From: Paramacrobiotus metropolitanus
Lineage: Eukaryota > Tardigrada > Eutardigrada > Parachela > Macrobiotidae
NCBI RefSeq assembly: GCF_019649055.1
Contig: NW_026570223.1
Coordinates: 1,798,001 to 1,862,000, forward strand
Direction: 5' to 3'
Length of the DNA stretch: 64,000 bases
Positions 34,068 to 46,146 of the stretch are shown here, one piece after another. Position 1 is the stretch's first letter. Each line of letters opens with the position of its first letter. The position numbers and the translations under genes were made by a program. Below the pieces are notes generated by a model. The model was not told the DNA's origin, searched no databases, and saw nothing but the letters and a program-made list of their open reading frames with translations.

Positions 34068-37000
34068 ATGTACGATATGGCAGCGGAACTGCTCAACAGT
34101 ACACTTTCATCGTTGCTGGCGGACAACAATTCTCTGGATGCTAATGCAACTGCAGCGTCCGTGGCAGCAGCTCCCGTAAATGACGGTGGACTGAGTGTTT
34201 ACTATCCCTACACGGTGGCGCAAGTCCGGAAAGCGTATTATGTCATATATATTTGCTATCCCTTTCTGTTGGCGTTGTGTACGGTGGGAAATGTTCTCAC
34301 GATATTTGTACTTGCTCACACCAAACACAAAGGTAGCACCAACACATATATGATGGCGGTTGCTGTGGCCAATTTATTTATCTTGTAAGTCGATGCGTAC
34401 ATAACGAATAAGACAACAAAGCGCCCAAAAGTTAATTTTTTGACGCTGAAAGTTTGAGCTTAAGCTTTTTGCGCATATTTTTAATTTAAATGGCTATTAA
34501 AATATTTTAGACGTAAGTTGGTTTTTTTGTTTCGTTTAATATAAGATGATGATACATAATCGAACGTTTGGCTATATGGCTTCCTTTGCTGAAGCAGTGG
34601 AAGCAGTCCGGCCTTTGATTATAGTATCTTCGGCTTATTCAATAAAAAGCTAAGCGTGCGACTAACAACAGATTCTTCCAAGCTGAATATTTTGGAATTC
34701 AAAATTATAACTTACGCTTAAACATTTTAGGTTTTTAACTGGCTTTCGAGTGGCGCGTATCTGTACTTATGAATAACTTTATAGAAGATTTGTTATTGTT
34801 TGGTTTACAGATGGCTCTACATGCCCACCTATATTTATAATATTGTCAAAAATCTCCCGTACCCATGGGTGGCAAATTTTTTGTTTCACTTTTTCCAATT
34901 TTTCGGACTTGAAAACTGGTGGAACGACATCTTCGTTCATTTATCGGATTGGTAAGGATATAATATTGTGCACAATAAGTATTTCACATATTATTTCCCC
35001 ATATTATTATGATATTGTTTTACCGCAGCCTACTCTTCCTCATTAACATTATTACAATAGGCACAGAATATCTATACAAGTATTATGATAATCATGGCCT
35101 GCAGCAAGCTCTGCTACATGTGCTAATATTAAAGTAGAATGGGAATCCACAGCCAAAATTTACCGGCATATCCCGAGATAGAAGCAAGTTTGCAACGTAA
35201 AATTAATCAATATCGACAGTATTACGCTTATTGTACTATCGGTACACCGCATTTCACCAATCTAACAAATTGACCAGTTGATAACCAGTATAGTGTACAG
35301 AGTACTAGTACTTCTACTAGAAGTACATAAATATCGCTTATACTGTAGTTAGACGGTGTACTCGGAAACTGGCGGAAACTGCCTTTACAAAAAAAAATAA
35401 AAATAATTGTTTTTTTCTAGGACTTTAATAATATTTTCCCTGGAGCGTTTACTGGCCGTCACCAATCCATTTCTCTTCCAAAAGCTGAAAGGCAATGTTT
35501 ATCCTAGAGTGATTGTCGTGATTCTGTTCATACTGTCCGCCACGGCATCCATCTACGTTGTTTACGATTACTATGCCTTTTATTATCCCAATAAGGAGTG
35601 GGATCGGACAAGTGTGCCGATCTATAAGCGCTCGTCGAGTTACATGGAATGGAACAGGGTCCAGAAAACATCGGAGGTGTGCGATCATACATTTGTATTT
35701 TACGGCACAAATTTAATAAAAATAATTTCACATAAAAAACAAATTCTTCAAACAAATTTTTATGGAAAAAGTGTACATGTACTCGTACTGTCGTACAGTG
35801 AATGCGCCGCAATTACAGACCGGTCGTGAAGGACATTAACTAACGCTAATATTCAAGCGTGATCGCTCGCTTTCTCGATTTAGCACTACAGTCAAATTTG
35901 CCTTGAGTTTTTGAATACTTCTTATTTATAATTATTTCTTATATCTTAGGTTTCGATTTTTATTGGTCAGTTTTTCGCCCTGTTGATCATCAACTCCTTT
36001 ATCGCTGTGGTGGTAGTGCGCATCTCCCGTGGTGTGCACGTGGGCAACGACAAACTGACCGTTGTCGCCAAGTCTGGTGACAAGAAGCGCGCCGCTCAGA
36101 AGCAGCGCAACAGTGTCTACCTTCTCCTGGGCAGTGTCGTCCTGTATCTTATAACGCAATTCCCGACACTGATCCACAACATCTTGGCCATTGCCGACGA
36201 TCAATTCCAGACTTATGATTATAAACTCGGCGCGCGCTTAGTCGCCCAGCCATGCGTATTGATGGCGCAGTATATCAACTACGCGGCCAATTTCCTCATT
36301 TACATGACAGTCAGTCAGCAGTTTCGCGCGCAAGTCGCCGACGTCTTCGGACAGTACCGATGTGGACGCTGGATGCAAACGCAGAAAAAGAGATTTTTCC
36401 CACCCAAACCACCGGTTCCCAAACCCATAAAATCCCAAACGACAATGAAGACGATGACGTTGTCGGAGCGACTGAGTGGACTGAAACGCGCTGAGAAGCA
36501 TGATGAAGGACGTCGCGGCAGTATCGACAGCCTGGAATCGACAATCTCCGACGTGGACATGGCGTCGCGGCCCGCCTCTGTCCTCCCCTCGCGGCGTGGG
36601 ACCAATACGGTGAAGAAGCGCCCCAATGACGTCACAGCCGTTGTGTTGACGGAGAGCGCTCGTAAACTAGAAACGGGCGAAGCATCCGCGATCCAGATGC
36701 AAACCCTGGCTCCAGGAAATTTCCAGTTGAAGAAGACCATGTCGGCGCCCCGTCCCGATTACGGCCACAGCACAGCCCCCACCTCACCCACCACCAAGTC
36801 ACCGGCCAAACTCGGCGCACTGCTGCGCTCGTTCTCATTAACCGATCAGACACCACCCGCGGGATTCATCGTGGAGAGACCGGATTCGCGGCGCGGCAGT
36901 GTGGACAGCGCCGAATCCGATCGCACCAACGTGGACATGCTGTCGCAGCCGGCATCCGCGTCAAATTCCCGTCGTGGGACCAACACTATGAAAGTCAGTC

Positions 37001-37973
37001 CGCAGACGACGGTTATCGGGCTAGCGGAGTATGTGCGCCGCCTGGAGGAGCAGCGTGTATCGTCGGAATCGACGGCGAGCACCGTATCGGGTGCTGAAAT
37101 GGAGATGGAAGAGAATATGGCGTATGGGGAAATGCCGCATAAATCAGACATTCGCATTACACTGTCGGAAGATCGCGGTGAAAATGACATACGCCGAGCA
37201 AGCATTCCTCCAGGCGAGTTCACTTTTAATTGTTGTAATATTACACATAGACGGTACAACCGTACTCACTGGTCAGTTGAACCATGACTTCAAAATTTTT
37301 AAAAATAATTCTGCATTCTGATTTAATTAATTCATTTAACTCTGTAACACATTATTGACCTTTCTAAGTAATGGATCACGTTATACGTAATATGAGTGTG
37401 GAATCATCCGAACGTATAAAATACTTCTAGTACCTGTTGTTATATCTATATTTGAACTTTGTTTGTACTTGTAAAATCGTAATTAATTATAAAGTAGTTA
37501 ATCAAGGAATATTAATAAGTGGTCGATTTGGGTTTATAGATGTCGTTGTATTGCAAGATACAGTTAACAGTGGTGATCATGATCCGGAAAGGCCACCAAG
37601 ACCGGATGTAGTGCGCAACATCGAAAACCTCGTGACCGACGACAAAAATTCTTTAAAGGAAGTTCGACGACTACCCGCCGACTCCGTCGCTATAGTCAAT
37701 GAAAATTATGAACCGGACCATGTGAAGAGGCCGCTACATCAAATCCCGTCCAATCACAAACGGCGGGATTCCCACGTGACCTTTAACACACAGGCCCACA
37801 TTAAAGATGAGACGCTCGACCCGGAACACCGCGTAACTGTGGTGGATATCAGCCACAATTCTGCAAACGCTGATTTGAATTCCCATGTAAGGAAAGAAAA
37901 TGTACCGCCGCGAGACTCCAAAGCGTTAAATTTTCGTCCGGTTTCTTCTGGCGAAATGATCACGCAGTTGTGA
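34068..37973 (+). CDS. Divergent rhodopsin-like GPCR with long repeated cytoplasmic tail
   Basis: This is a seven-helix receptor with a tail of about 300 or more residues. Exons are 34068-34384, 34811-34951, 35421-35676 and 35950 onward. Helix 1 contains GNVLTIFVL, helix 3 ends SLERLLAV (ERL in place of DRY), and helix 7 ends NFLIYMTVSQQFR. The extracellular N-terminus has several N-glycosylation sequons. I see no cysteine at the helix-3 start or in the second extracellular loop, so the usual disulphide seems absent. The tail carries two related copies of a segment with RRGSIDS or RRGSVDS and SRRGTNT, likely basophilic kinase sites. Exon 4 can end at its own stop (37287; 683 residues). Alternatively it can splice at 37177 (GTGAAA) or 37213 (GCGAGT) to an exon at 37540-37973, giving 791 or 803 residues. 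Both alternatives keep the frame. The tail resembles FMRFamide-type receptors only loosely, and the ligand is unknown. Confidence 0.8.
37540..37973 (+). CDS. Probable last coding exon of the preceding GPCR
   Basis: An open stretch of 144 codons follows a splice acceptor (GGGTTTATAG). It starts in the phase needed to continue exon 4 of the receptor from either of two candidate donors. Its content is hydrophilic, rich in Asp, Arg, Asn and Pro, and includes KRRDSHVTF, matching the basic-Ser theme of the receptor tail. The frame is open further upstream to 37437, so an independent small gene cannot be excluded. Confidence 0.5.
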
Positions 37974-39000
37974 ATAGGCATTATATTGTACATGTGCTGG
38001 TTGTGAACCAAGTGAAGAGTGGATAACGATTCCGTTTTGAAGATTATTCCTAGAAGTAAATGTGGTGTTTACATAAATTTTATATAGCAAGCATGAATCG
38101 ACGATTTTTCCTGGGAAAAGCTATGTTTTTATATTTGTACGCGCACGCAAGTTCTTCTGCAGTGCCAGGAATTAATACTCTGTGGTCTGTACTAGTCTGT
38201 AGTTCCGAAAAATACGATAGTTAGGTACGGTACAATCATGATAAATTGACAACGCCACTGGTGTACCTGTGACATTTTAAATCTTATCATTGTCAGCTTA
38301 AGGAGTGTGGGGCTACATAAGTACTACATAAGCGCTACATAAATACGCACTCGATTTTTTGAGCTCTACAACTCCATGTTTATGCTTTCGAGTTTCGGGA
38401 TTTACTAGGCCTCACAATACCGAGTACCGGACGTGCTGACTGCTGAGTGCCTTTTTTGACTTGTCCTCAGTGACTCCTCACATGCCGGATTGGGGCTTAA
38501 AGATTCGAAAGTACAGTTTACAAATATAAATTTAATAATGCACCTCTATGCCGGTTCATACACACTTTTGTCACTGCTATAAATATAACAATCGCACCTG
38601 AGTTTGTTATAAAACTATCTCAAAAGCAAATATTATAATCACTACAAACGGTTGCAATTAATAATAAATGGTAAAGTAAAGCTGTCAGAGCTCGGTAAAC
38701 ACTTAAAACTTCGATAATGCTTGGCCGACGGCATATGTATTATACCCGTAAATACTGAGCATCTTATCGAAAACAGTTTATGTCAAATTTGTTATGCCAA
38801 CATCCAAATAACCGACTTTCATAGACTGCGGCAATTCACTAAAACGGCTAACAGCTATAAAAAGTAACAATTTCACCAAGCTCATTAGCAAAGAGAGACG
38901 AACCGACTCAATTAACAATACAAAAATTTACTTAGCCAACAGCACCAAAAAACGGGTCCAAAACGCATTAAGCAGGAGCAAAACCAGCCGCTCCTCCACT
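37974..39000. other. Intergenic between convergent genes, no gene seen
   Basis: AT-rich DNA between the 3' end of the GPCR (plus) and the 3' end of the aspartyl-tRNA synthetase (minus). No open frame of note was seen. Confidence 0.6.
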
Positions 39001-41632
39001 TTACGGTGTCAATCGTTTCGGATCACGCGGGAACATCGACGTCTTACGAATATTATCCAACCCCAGATAGAGCATCACCACCCGCTCCATACCGATTCCG
39101 CCGCCACCGTGCGGGAAACATCCAAATTTAAAGGCATCAATGTACGACTGGATGGTGTCCAGTTTGATGCCATGGTGCTTCGATCGTTCCACCAGCAGCT
39201 CTGGATCGTGGATGCGCTGCGCACCCGATAGAATCTCCTCACCGCGGATGAACATATCGTATGAATTGGAGTAGCGCGGGTTGTTGGGGTCAGGCATGGT
39301 GTAGAAGGGCCGTACCGCCAAGGGATACTTGTCCAGGATGAAGAAATCGGTGTCGTATTTCGCCCGCACCAGTTTCCCGAGGAGTTTCTCACTGGGGGTG
39401 CTCAAATCGTCCTCATCGCCCATCTCCACACCGTTCTCGCGCAGCAGTTGGACGGCTTCGCGGTATTCCAGACGAAGGGACGGTTCCAAGAATTTAAACG
39501 GTTCCGCGGGGTACTGCTGATTGACTGTGGCGATTTCGTCTGCGTAGTGATCACGTAAACCCTGAAACCATTATACCGAGCTTGAGACTCATTTAAACGG
39601 TAGTTAATCGTAATTTGTTCAACGCAAACATGCTATCGAACAGACTTGGTGAAATCATAAACCAGTTTATATGAGACACTGTAGAGTAATGGCGCTACCT
39701 GGCTCAAAATACAGGGAATAACAGAAGACTTCTAAAATTGGTTTAAGAAAATCTGGTGCAAAGTGTAAACCATCTGCGAACGTTTTTTGTCATTTGACAT
39801 TCCAAGTTCACATTTTATCTGTCGGAACTCATTAATACGAGTAAAAAGAAGGATGAGATCTATGCTCATTATGCATACAAATCGCTACGGTAATGGATGA
39901 AAATTATCGCAGAGGTTAAATTCGTTTTGGCTGCCGCACTTATCAAAATCTACCGGCCTACTGCTTTATATTTCTATTCATTTGAAAATTTTTTACTGAA
40001 ATTTTAGTTTACCAAAGTTCAAGGCGGCAAGTTTATTCACAAAGACAGATGATATTGTTGGCTAGTTAAGATAACTGAACAGCCCTACCTTGAAAATCTC
40101 CACAAAGAGATTCCCAATCGTATCAGTGACTTCGTGATAGTGATAATTAAATGCCATCTCCAAATCCAACCCAATAAATTCCGTCAGATGGCGGTGTGTG
40201 TTGGAGTCTTCCGCACGAAAGACCGATCCGACCGTGTAGACCCGGTTGAAATCGGAAGCGATGGCCATTTGCTTGTAGAATTGCGGACTCTGCGCCAGGT
40301 AGGCGCTGTTCTTGAAATAGCTAACCGCGAACACATTGGCACCGCCCTCGCTGGCCGCCGAGATAATCTTGGGCGTATGGATTTCCACAAAACCGAATTT
40401 GTCCAGAGTATCACGGAAGAGCTTGCACACACCGGCTTCCAAGCGGAACACCGCCTGATTGGTCGTGGTACGGAGATCCAGGACACGGTTGTTTAATCGC
40501 GTATCCTACAAAAAAAACAAACCTGCATTAGAATTAATCATATACAGCCGCAGGCGCCATTCTGTCAACATTTAATATTTTTGTGGCGACTGTTTACTGT
40601 CAATGCCGAACAAAAAAACTACGATACATAAACCACCATTTTCTGAATGAAACGGTAAGTTCGTAGTAGTTCATACTGACTTAACTTTTGTACTACATTG
40701 TGGCACACACTGCAGTGTAAGTAATTGAGAGTTGAGACAAAGCGAAACAATCGTCGACAGTCAAATAAAAAAAAACAGCTTATGAAACGATGTTAAAGAA
40801 TCGCAGTAATTTAGGATTTAATTTAGAATCGCAACAATTTAGGGTTTAATAATTATTTATTAAATATTTTGAGTAATTACCTTTTGTAACGAATAAAACG
40901 TAAAGTACTAGTATTTCAAAGAAAACTGATGATTTTTAACAAAAATTAAGATTATTTTCGAATTTCGAATAATTATTCGTACAGGTATCTCCTCCAACAA
41001 AATGTCAAGTGTTTTGGCTTTACCTGATTAACAGTAATCTGCGGACCGTCCTCAGCATTCTCACTGCGCATCGCGTCCTCAATCAGTAGCGGCAACTGCG
41101 GCTCAGCCGCCGACACCACATACAGCTCCTCCACGTGGACCTCCACGTCCTGCTGCGAGCAGCTCTCGATTTTCGGATCGGCCTTCTTAACTATTCCCTT
41201 AATATCTACAATCGACTCCTTACTGATTCCCGCGGCAAATTTCACCATCTGTTTACTGATTTTCTCCCCTACGGCCAGATAGGCTTGCACGGTGAACTGC
41301 TGCTGACGTAGGACGAAGAAACACTGCTTTCCTTTGGCACGACTGGTTTGGACGCGCGCACGAACCCATAAGGACTGATCGGCCAAGGCCACGCCGAGAT
41401 CTTTCAGTTTCGTGAGGGTGCGATCCGGTTTGGATGTCGACTGGATCAGGGGGAGTTTACCGTAGAGATCTTTGGAGATGTCTTCGCCGTCGGGGCCGTC
41501 CGTGGCGGCCGCATTATCGCCGGCGGCTTGTTTCTTCTCCTGGATCAGTTCGGCTTTTTTGGCTGCCTTCTCGGCCTTCTTCTGGGCCTTCTTCGAGGGC
41601 TGCTGGTTTTCCGCGTTCTGTGCGTCAGACAT
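39001..41632 (-). CDS. DARS1: Cytosolic aspartyl-tRNA synthetase
   Basis: This class II synthetase of 528 residues charges tRNA-Asp with aspartate in the cytosol. On the minus strand the exons are 41632-41024, 40505-40089 and 39561-39001, all with phase-0 junctions. The start at MSDAQNAEN was preferred over an upstream in-frame Met. Order of parts: a Lys/Ala-rich N-terminal extension ([13 protein letters not shown]), as in animal enzymes, which helps bind tRNA; then an OB-fold anticodon-binding domain ([16 protein letters not shown]). The catalytic domain follows, with motif 2 ([15 protein letters not shown]) and motif 3 ([14 protein letters not shown]), ending [10 protein letters not shown]. 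It is close to the usual length of about 500 residues for the animal cytosolic form. It runs head to head with the RNA polymerase subunit gene 0.9 kb away. Confidence 0.97.
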
Positions 41633-42568
41633 TTTCAGGCGTGAGATAAACAAACTGTAAAACTGGGACAAATGCGCAGTTTTAAATCAGAATGCCTTAT
41701 CGCACGGTTCCGCTTTGCTGTCAAATCCGGTACGTGACGATTAATCATGACCGTAAAAATTTGAACTGGTTTTGCGAAATTGGGCAGCATCAACATTGCA
41801 TCAGCCACGCATTCGCTGATATTTGGCCAAAGCCTGGCTCGCATATTTGGCAGACGTATTGTGTGATGTGATTTCCATTAATTTATATAGCTTACCGTAT
41901 CTATCATTGTTGAAACCACAGACTTTTTTAATTGTTCTTCTGTTTTTTTTAACAGTTAGCTTTTCCTTCAAGAATTATTTATTTCTACGAAAACGATGCT
42001 CTAGTCTCTAGACTTTAAATAAACATAAACAGGATTATTATACTGTATACAAGTTATAATTAGTTACTAGCATGGCCTACAGGCGGGCATACAGCTTTGT
42101 ATGTTAGAGCGATTTATTATCACTGGAAGTGCAGATTGTCGAAGTGAAGATGCCAATACAAATTAATGCTTCCGGTGGTCTGCCGGAAGTCGGACAAGAA
42201 CTTGGAAACAGCAAAATCTTGCATTGCAGTTATCTGTGTTTGAATTTTTTTTGATAAAAATTGGCAGTCACTGAATGTCAGAACTTGCAATCTGAAAGAG
42301 TTTTACAGTTCGCTTTTACGTCTACCACAATTCGTCAGAATGCGGATTGTCCGATCGCGGGACTAATAATCAAGGACAAAGTTGGAGTGCGAGCACCAAG
42401 TTGGAGTGCGAGCACGGGATTGCCTGTTCCAATAAACTTAATCACCGCATAACCGCCATTGCGACACTCTCCGGAATCCGATTGACGCAACTGTTCGCCA
42501 GCAATTAGGCTCTAACAACGCGCACTGTTGTCTTCCTGTGTTTCCATCGACAACTGATTATCACTTAA
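41633..42568. other. Divergent intergenic region between two housekeeping genes
   Basis: It separates the starts of the synthetase (minus) and RPAC1 (plus) genes, so it must hold both promoters. No TATA box is obvious near either start. A short tandem duplication lies at 42379-42416. Confidence 0.6.
42379..42416. repeat. Tandem duplication of a 19-bp unit
   Basis: The unit AAGTTGGAGTGCGAGCAC plus one base occurs twice in direct succession, about 150 bp upstream of the RPAC1 start codon. The two copies differ only in the last base. Confidence 0.8.
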
Positions 42569-44457
42569 ATGGCTGTAATGGAAACGAAAAGCTCGAAATC
42601 GCGCAGAAGATCAAAATCCCGTAGACTAGGTATGATTTCTTTGTCATTCTGATTTTGCACATCGCTAGTTTGGAACACCCTTGGTTGTACAGATCCTAGC
42701 ATTGCTGAGTTACTGGAGAGCTTCATTGGAAATCTCCGAATGGAGGTGCAGTCCATAACCGAGGAGGGAATGCAGATGGAGTTTGATTTGATTGGCACGG
42801 TCCCTTCGATTGCTAATGCAGTTCGCCGCGTTCTTCTGGTCGAGGTAATTGGTTCTATCTTTAACAAACTGTTATACATCCCGCTTTTTGCTGACTTCAA
42901 GCCAGCTTTTTGCATTTTAATGTCTGATTTATGTTGCTTGTACAGTACAACGTAATTATCGATAAAACGTTGCGAGCCTGGAGCAATGATATAATTTTTG
43001 TTTTGATTTTTTAATCGGACTCCCTGTACGATGCTCGTACTTGGCAGGGGGTGCTATAATAATTTTGCACAATTTGCGACGTAAATTAAATTTTTCCTTT
43101 TTTGTTACAGTATTGCTTAATGCCTTGCTGATTGATAAGTGCATCGTTGTGTAAACGAAGATGGTTTCATCTGTTTTTGTTCCCGCTTGTTTATATTTGT
43201 GTTATTTTATCAGATCCCCTCAATGGCGCCGGAAACCGTCCTCCTAGAGCAGAACAACACCGCCATGCAGGACGAGGTGCTGGGCCACCGTATCGGCCTG
43301 ATCCCTTTCCGCGCCGATCCCCGCAAATTCAAATTCCGCGAACTGAAATCCCGCTCCGATCATCCGGACTACGCCCTGATCTTCGGCCTGAAAGTGACAG
43401 CCCCCAAGCAGCCCCTCGACACGGACAAGCGCTTCATCAGCACCAAAGTGTACTCCAAAGACTTCTTCTGGATTCGTGATTCCCTGCTACACGATCCCTC
43501 CGAGAGTGATGAGCACCGTCGGCCGGTGCATGACGATATTCTGATCAATGTGTTGAGGCCGAATCAGGAGATGGATCTGAAAATCCATGTGGTGAAGGGC
43601 ATCGGGAAGGATCACATTAAATTCTCACCGGTCTCCTTGGCTTCCTACAGGCATTTGCCGGTGATCAAGTTGAAGGACAAGACTGTTGTGGACGGAGAGG
43701 ATGCGGAATTGCTACAACAGTGTTTTTCCAAAGGTGTGATTGATATTGTGGAAGACAGAAAGGGTGAGTTAGATTGCGCTGAAGCGGTGTATTGGAATCA
43801 GTAAGAGATTTGATTGGGATATTGAGCGATTGTTTATCTGCTGATAGTTGCGTCTCTTTTTAATGTCGTCTCTTGAATTTCATCCCAGTTTGGCTAAAGC
43901 CAAACCGGAAACTCACATTTTTACTATCTTAAATCTGATTTGTATTTTGTTTTCTATCTCGATACAGGCACGTTCTTTCGCTATAGTCTACTGATTTCTT
44001 TCGCCCGTCCGATTTTTATGCGTTGATAAATTGTTAAATAGATTGAATGAAAATGAGAATTCAGAGCAAACTATTGAATCGTTCTAATTAGCTGCAGTAA
44101 AGTGAATTTTTTTAATACTTTATCTACTGAAGTTTTAACGGGTTTTTAAGCCAGAGCGCAAGCGAATTCCATCTTATGGCGACGGTGTGATTAATAAGTT
44201 TTTGTGGTGCAGGTAGGAGAAAGGCGAAAGTGATTAATCCGCGGTTGGATTGTGGAAGTCGCAATGTGCTGCGGTATCCGGAAATCTGCAAAAATTTGGA
44301 ACTGGGTTCCGCTAAGGATCATTTTATTTTCTCCGTGGAATCTATTGGTGCCTTGCCGGCTGCTGTTTTAGTTAAGGAAGCTTGTCGGATTCTTAGAGAA
44401 CGCTGTGAATATCATTTTCTTAGCATTGGCTGTGGTCAGCAAGACGCAGATGCTTAG
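42569..44457 (+). CDS. POLR1C: DNA-directed RNA polymerases I and III subunit RPAC1
   Basis: This is the alpha-like subunit shared by RNA polymerases I and III; it pairs with the RPAC2 subunit to nucleate assembly in the nucleus. It encodes 335 residues in exons 42569-42629, 42693-42844, 43214-43763 and 44213-44457, with all junctions in phase. The family core is clear: FDLIGTVPSIANAVRRVLL, then GHRIGLIPFRADPRKF, RPVHDDILINVLRP, VKGIGKDHIKFSPV, and the C-terminal DHFIFSVESIGALP. The Ser/Arg/Lys-rich first exon (KSSKSRRRSKSRR) is not part of the conserved fold and may be a nuclear-localisation segment, which is inference. AATAAA lies 28 bp past the stop. Confidence 0.96.
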
Positions 44458-44484
44458 CGGCAGAAATTATTTTCCAAAGGCCAC

Positions 44485-44490
44485 AATAAA
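44485..44490 (+). promoter_or_regulatory. Polyadenylation signal of RPAC1
   Basis: AATAAA lies 28 bp after the stop codon. Confidence 0.6.
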
Positions 44491-45215
44491 AGCGACAAAA
44501 ACCTACATACGAGTACAGTTTGTATGAGCAACGAGCATACATGTTTCCAGTTTTGTGGGCCGTGAACGTAAACGCGTTTTTTACGTATGTAAATTCAGTA
44601 TGACTGTTTCTGCAGTTTTCACTCCGCACAACTCACTGTCATTTAATTTTGTTGTTATGAGAACCTAAAAGTGATAGATCCAGACACATCTGTAAACTGA
44701 CAAAATTTACCCAGAAGAGATAAAAAACGCAACCGCTTTCGTTAGACAAGAATTACACAAAATGTTACGAGTGTAATCGTTCCGCACCGGAAAACGTTCT
44801 CTTACATGCGCTTGACATGTTGGTCTTTACGTTTTATCTACACAGCAAAACTGGACGCAAAAAAATGAAAATAATATGGTTAATTTGCTGAAATTGCCAG
44901 TCAATGTTCTCGACATTGAGCCACACCATTATCCAGCGAAAATGAAAAGTGCAGCAACTGCTTTCTGCCGAATCAGTTTTTACTGACGGGTGAGCTGTCG
45001 GCACGTGCCAATCAACAAGCGTTCTAACCGAATAAATTAACAATAAATACCGGCAGACAAGGGTCGGTTGTGATAAAAAAATGGAGTAGCTTGCTGGCAC
45101 ACATTCTCCTGCTTTAGCAACGTCCTCGTCTACGGCACAATTTATGTCAGTCGATATATGAAGAGATGCCGTGTTAATTTATGACAGTTCCTGGCCAAGA
45201 GGTGCCCCAAGGAAT

Positions 45216-45223
45216 TATAAAAG
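45216..45223 (+). promoter_or_regulatory. TATA box of chitin-binding gene 1
   Basis: TATAAAAG lies 123 bp before the start codon. The identical octamer occurs 102 bp before the start of the second gene of this family, and a weaker TATAAG 125 bp before the third (51640-51645). Confidence 0.55.
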
Positions 45224-45338
45224 GAGCACAGACGTCGTATAAAGTTATGCAACTATGGCAGTTTATTCTCAGCTGCTGTACTAGTACTGTAATTAAAAGC
45301 GGTCCACGCAGAATTACTGTTTCCAGTCGACATAGAGA

Positions 45339-46021
45339 ATGATTAAGCCCATTGCTGTACTATGCGTGGTGTTAAGCGCTCAGTGTCAAGCCCAGCAATA
45401 TGTGTGGGATTTGCTGAAACCACCGCTCACCGCCGGCGAAGTGCGAGCCATCGCGTTTAACGCTTATGCAGCAGACACCTTTCCCATGTATGCCAGCATT
45501 CCCCAGACAAACTTCCGGTGTAAAAAAAAGAAACAGCCGGGATTCTACGCCGACACGGAAGCCCAGTGTCAAGTCTTCCACCGATGCGATGTCAACGGAA
45601 ACCAGACTAGTTACCTGTGCGTCAACAGCACGGTGTTCAATCAGGTCACTCTCGTGTGCGACTACTTTTACAATGTCGACTGCGAAAAGTAAGTAATATT
45701 AATATAATATTATTCATAATATCGAGTAATATGTACAGCTTTTTTTGTCATTACAATCTTTTTATTTGGTTGAATTTGTCGCAATCCAATATATTCCGAT
45801 GTAGATTTGCCACATACGAAGACTTCGCCAATTCCCGTCTGTACACTGACCGACCACTGTTCGATACGCCGCCTTCTAATTATGTACCACCCGGTGCACG
45901 GCTTCCGGGATTCAGTTTCGCATCCAGCGAGAGGCCCGCGAAACAGCGCTCAACGCCCATCACAACCATCGAGCGACTGAAAATGCTGCAAAACACACCA
46001 TTCGGCAACAAAATGGCGTAG
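45339..46021 (+). CDS. Secreted chitin-binding type-2 protein (copy 1)
   Basis: This encodes 188 residues in exons 45339-45688 and 45805-46021 (phase-2 junction). It has an N-terminal signal peptide (ending SAQCQA), a short segment starting YVWDLLKP, then one peritrophin-A/CBM14 domain from FRCKKKKQPGFYAD to FYNVDC, which binds chitin and is disulphide-bonded. Exon 2 encodes a tail with YEDFANSRLYTDRPLFDTPP and ends in LQNTPFGNKMA. A single CBM14 with such tails suits a cuticle or gut-lining protein; this is inference from family knowledge. It is the first of three tandem paralogues with the same exon structure. The poly(A) signal AATAAA is at 46141-46146. Confidence 0.9.
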
Positions 46022-46140
46022 ATTGCGCACACCTACAGTGGATTGTGGTCCCCACTACGCTGCGTAGCCGGCGTAAGAATAGATCAAATCAATACGTCAT
46101 TAACACGTACCAAATCCAGTTGACGCGTCATTTTGTACAA

Positions 46141-46146
46141 AATAAA
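46141..46146 (+). promoter_or_regulatory. Polyadenylation signal of chitin-binding gene 1
   Basis: AATAAA lies 120 bp after the stop codon. Confidence 0.55.

Larger units (their letters stand above)
44458..45338. other. Intergenic, promoter of the first chitin-binding gene
   Basis: No coding sequence was recognised; a minus-strand frame at 44834-45100 has no features. A TATAAAAG box lies at 45216-45223. Confidence 0.55.
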
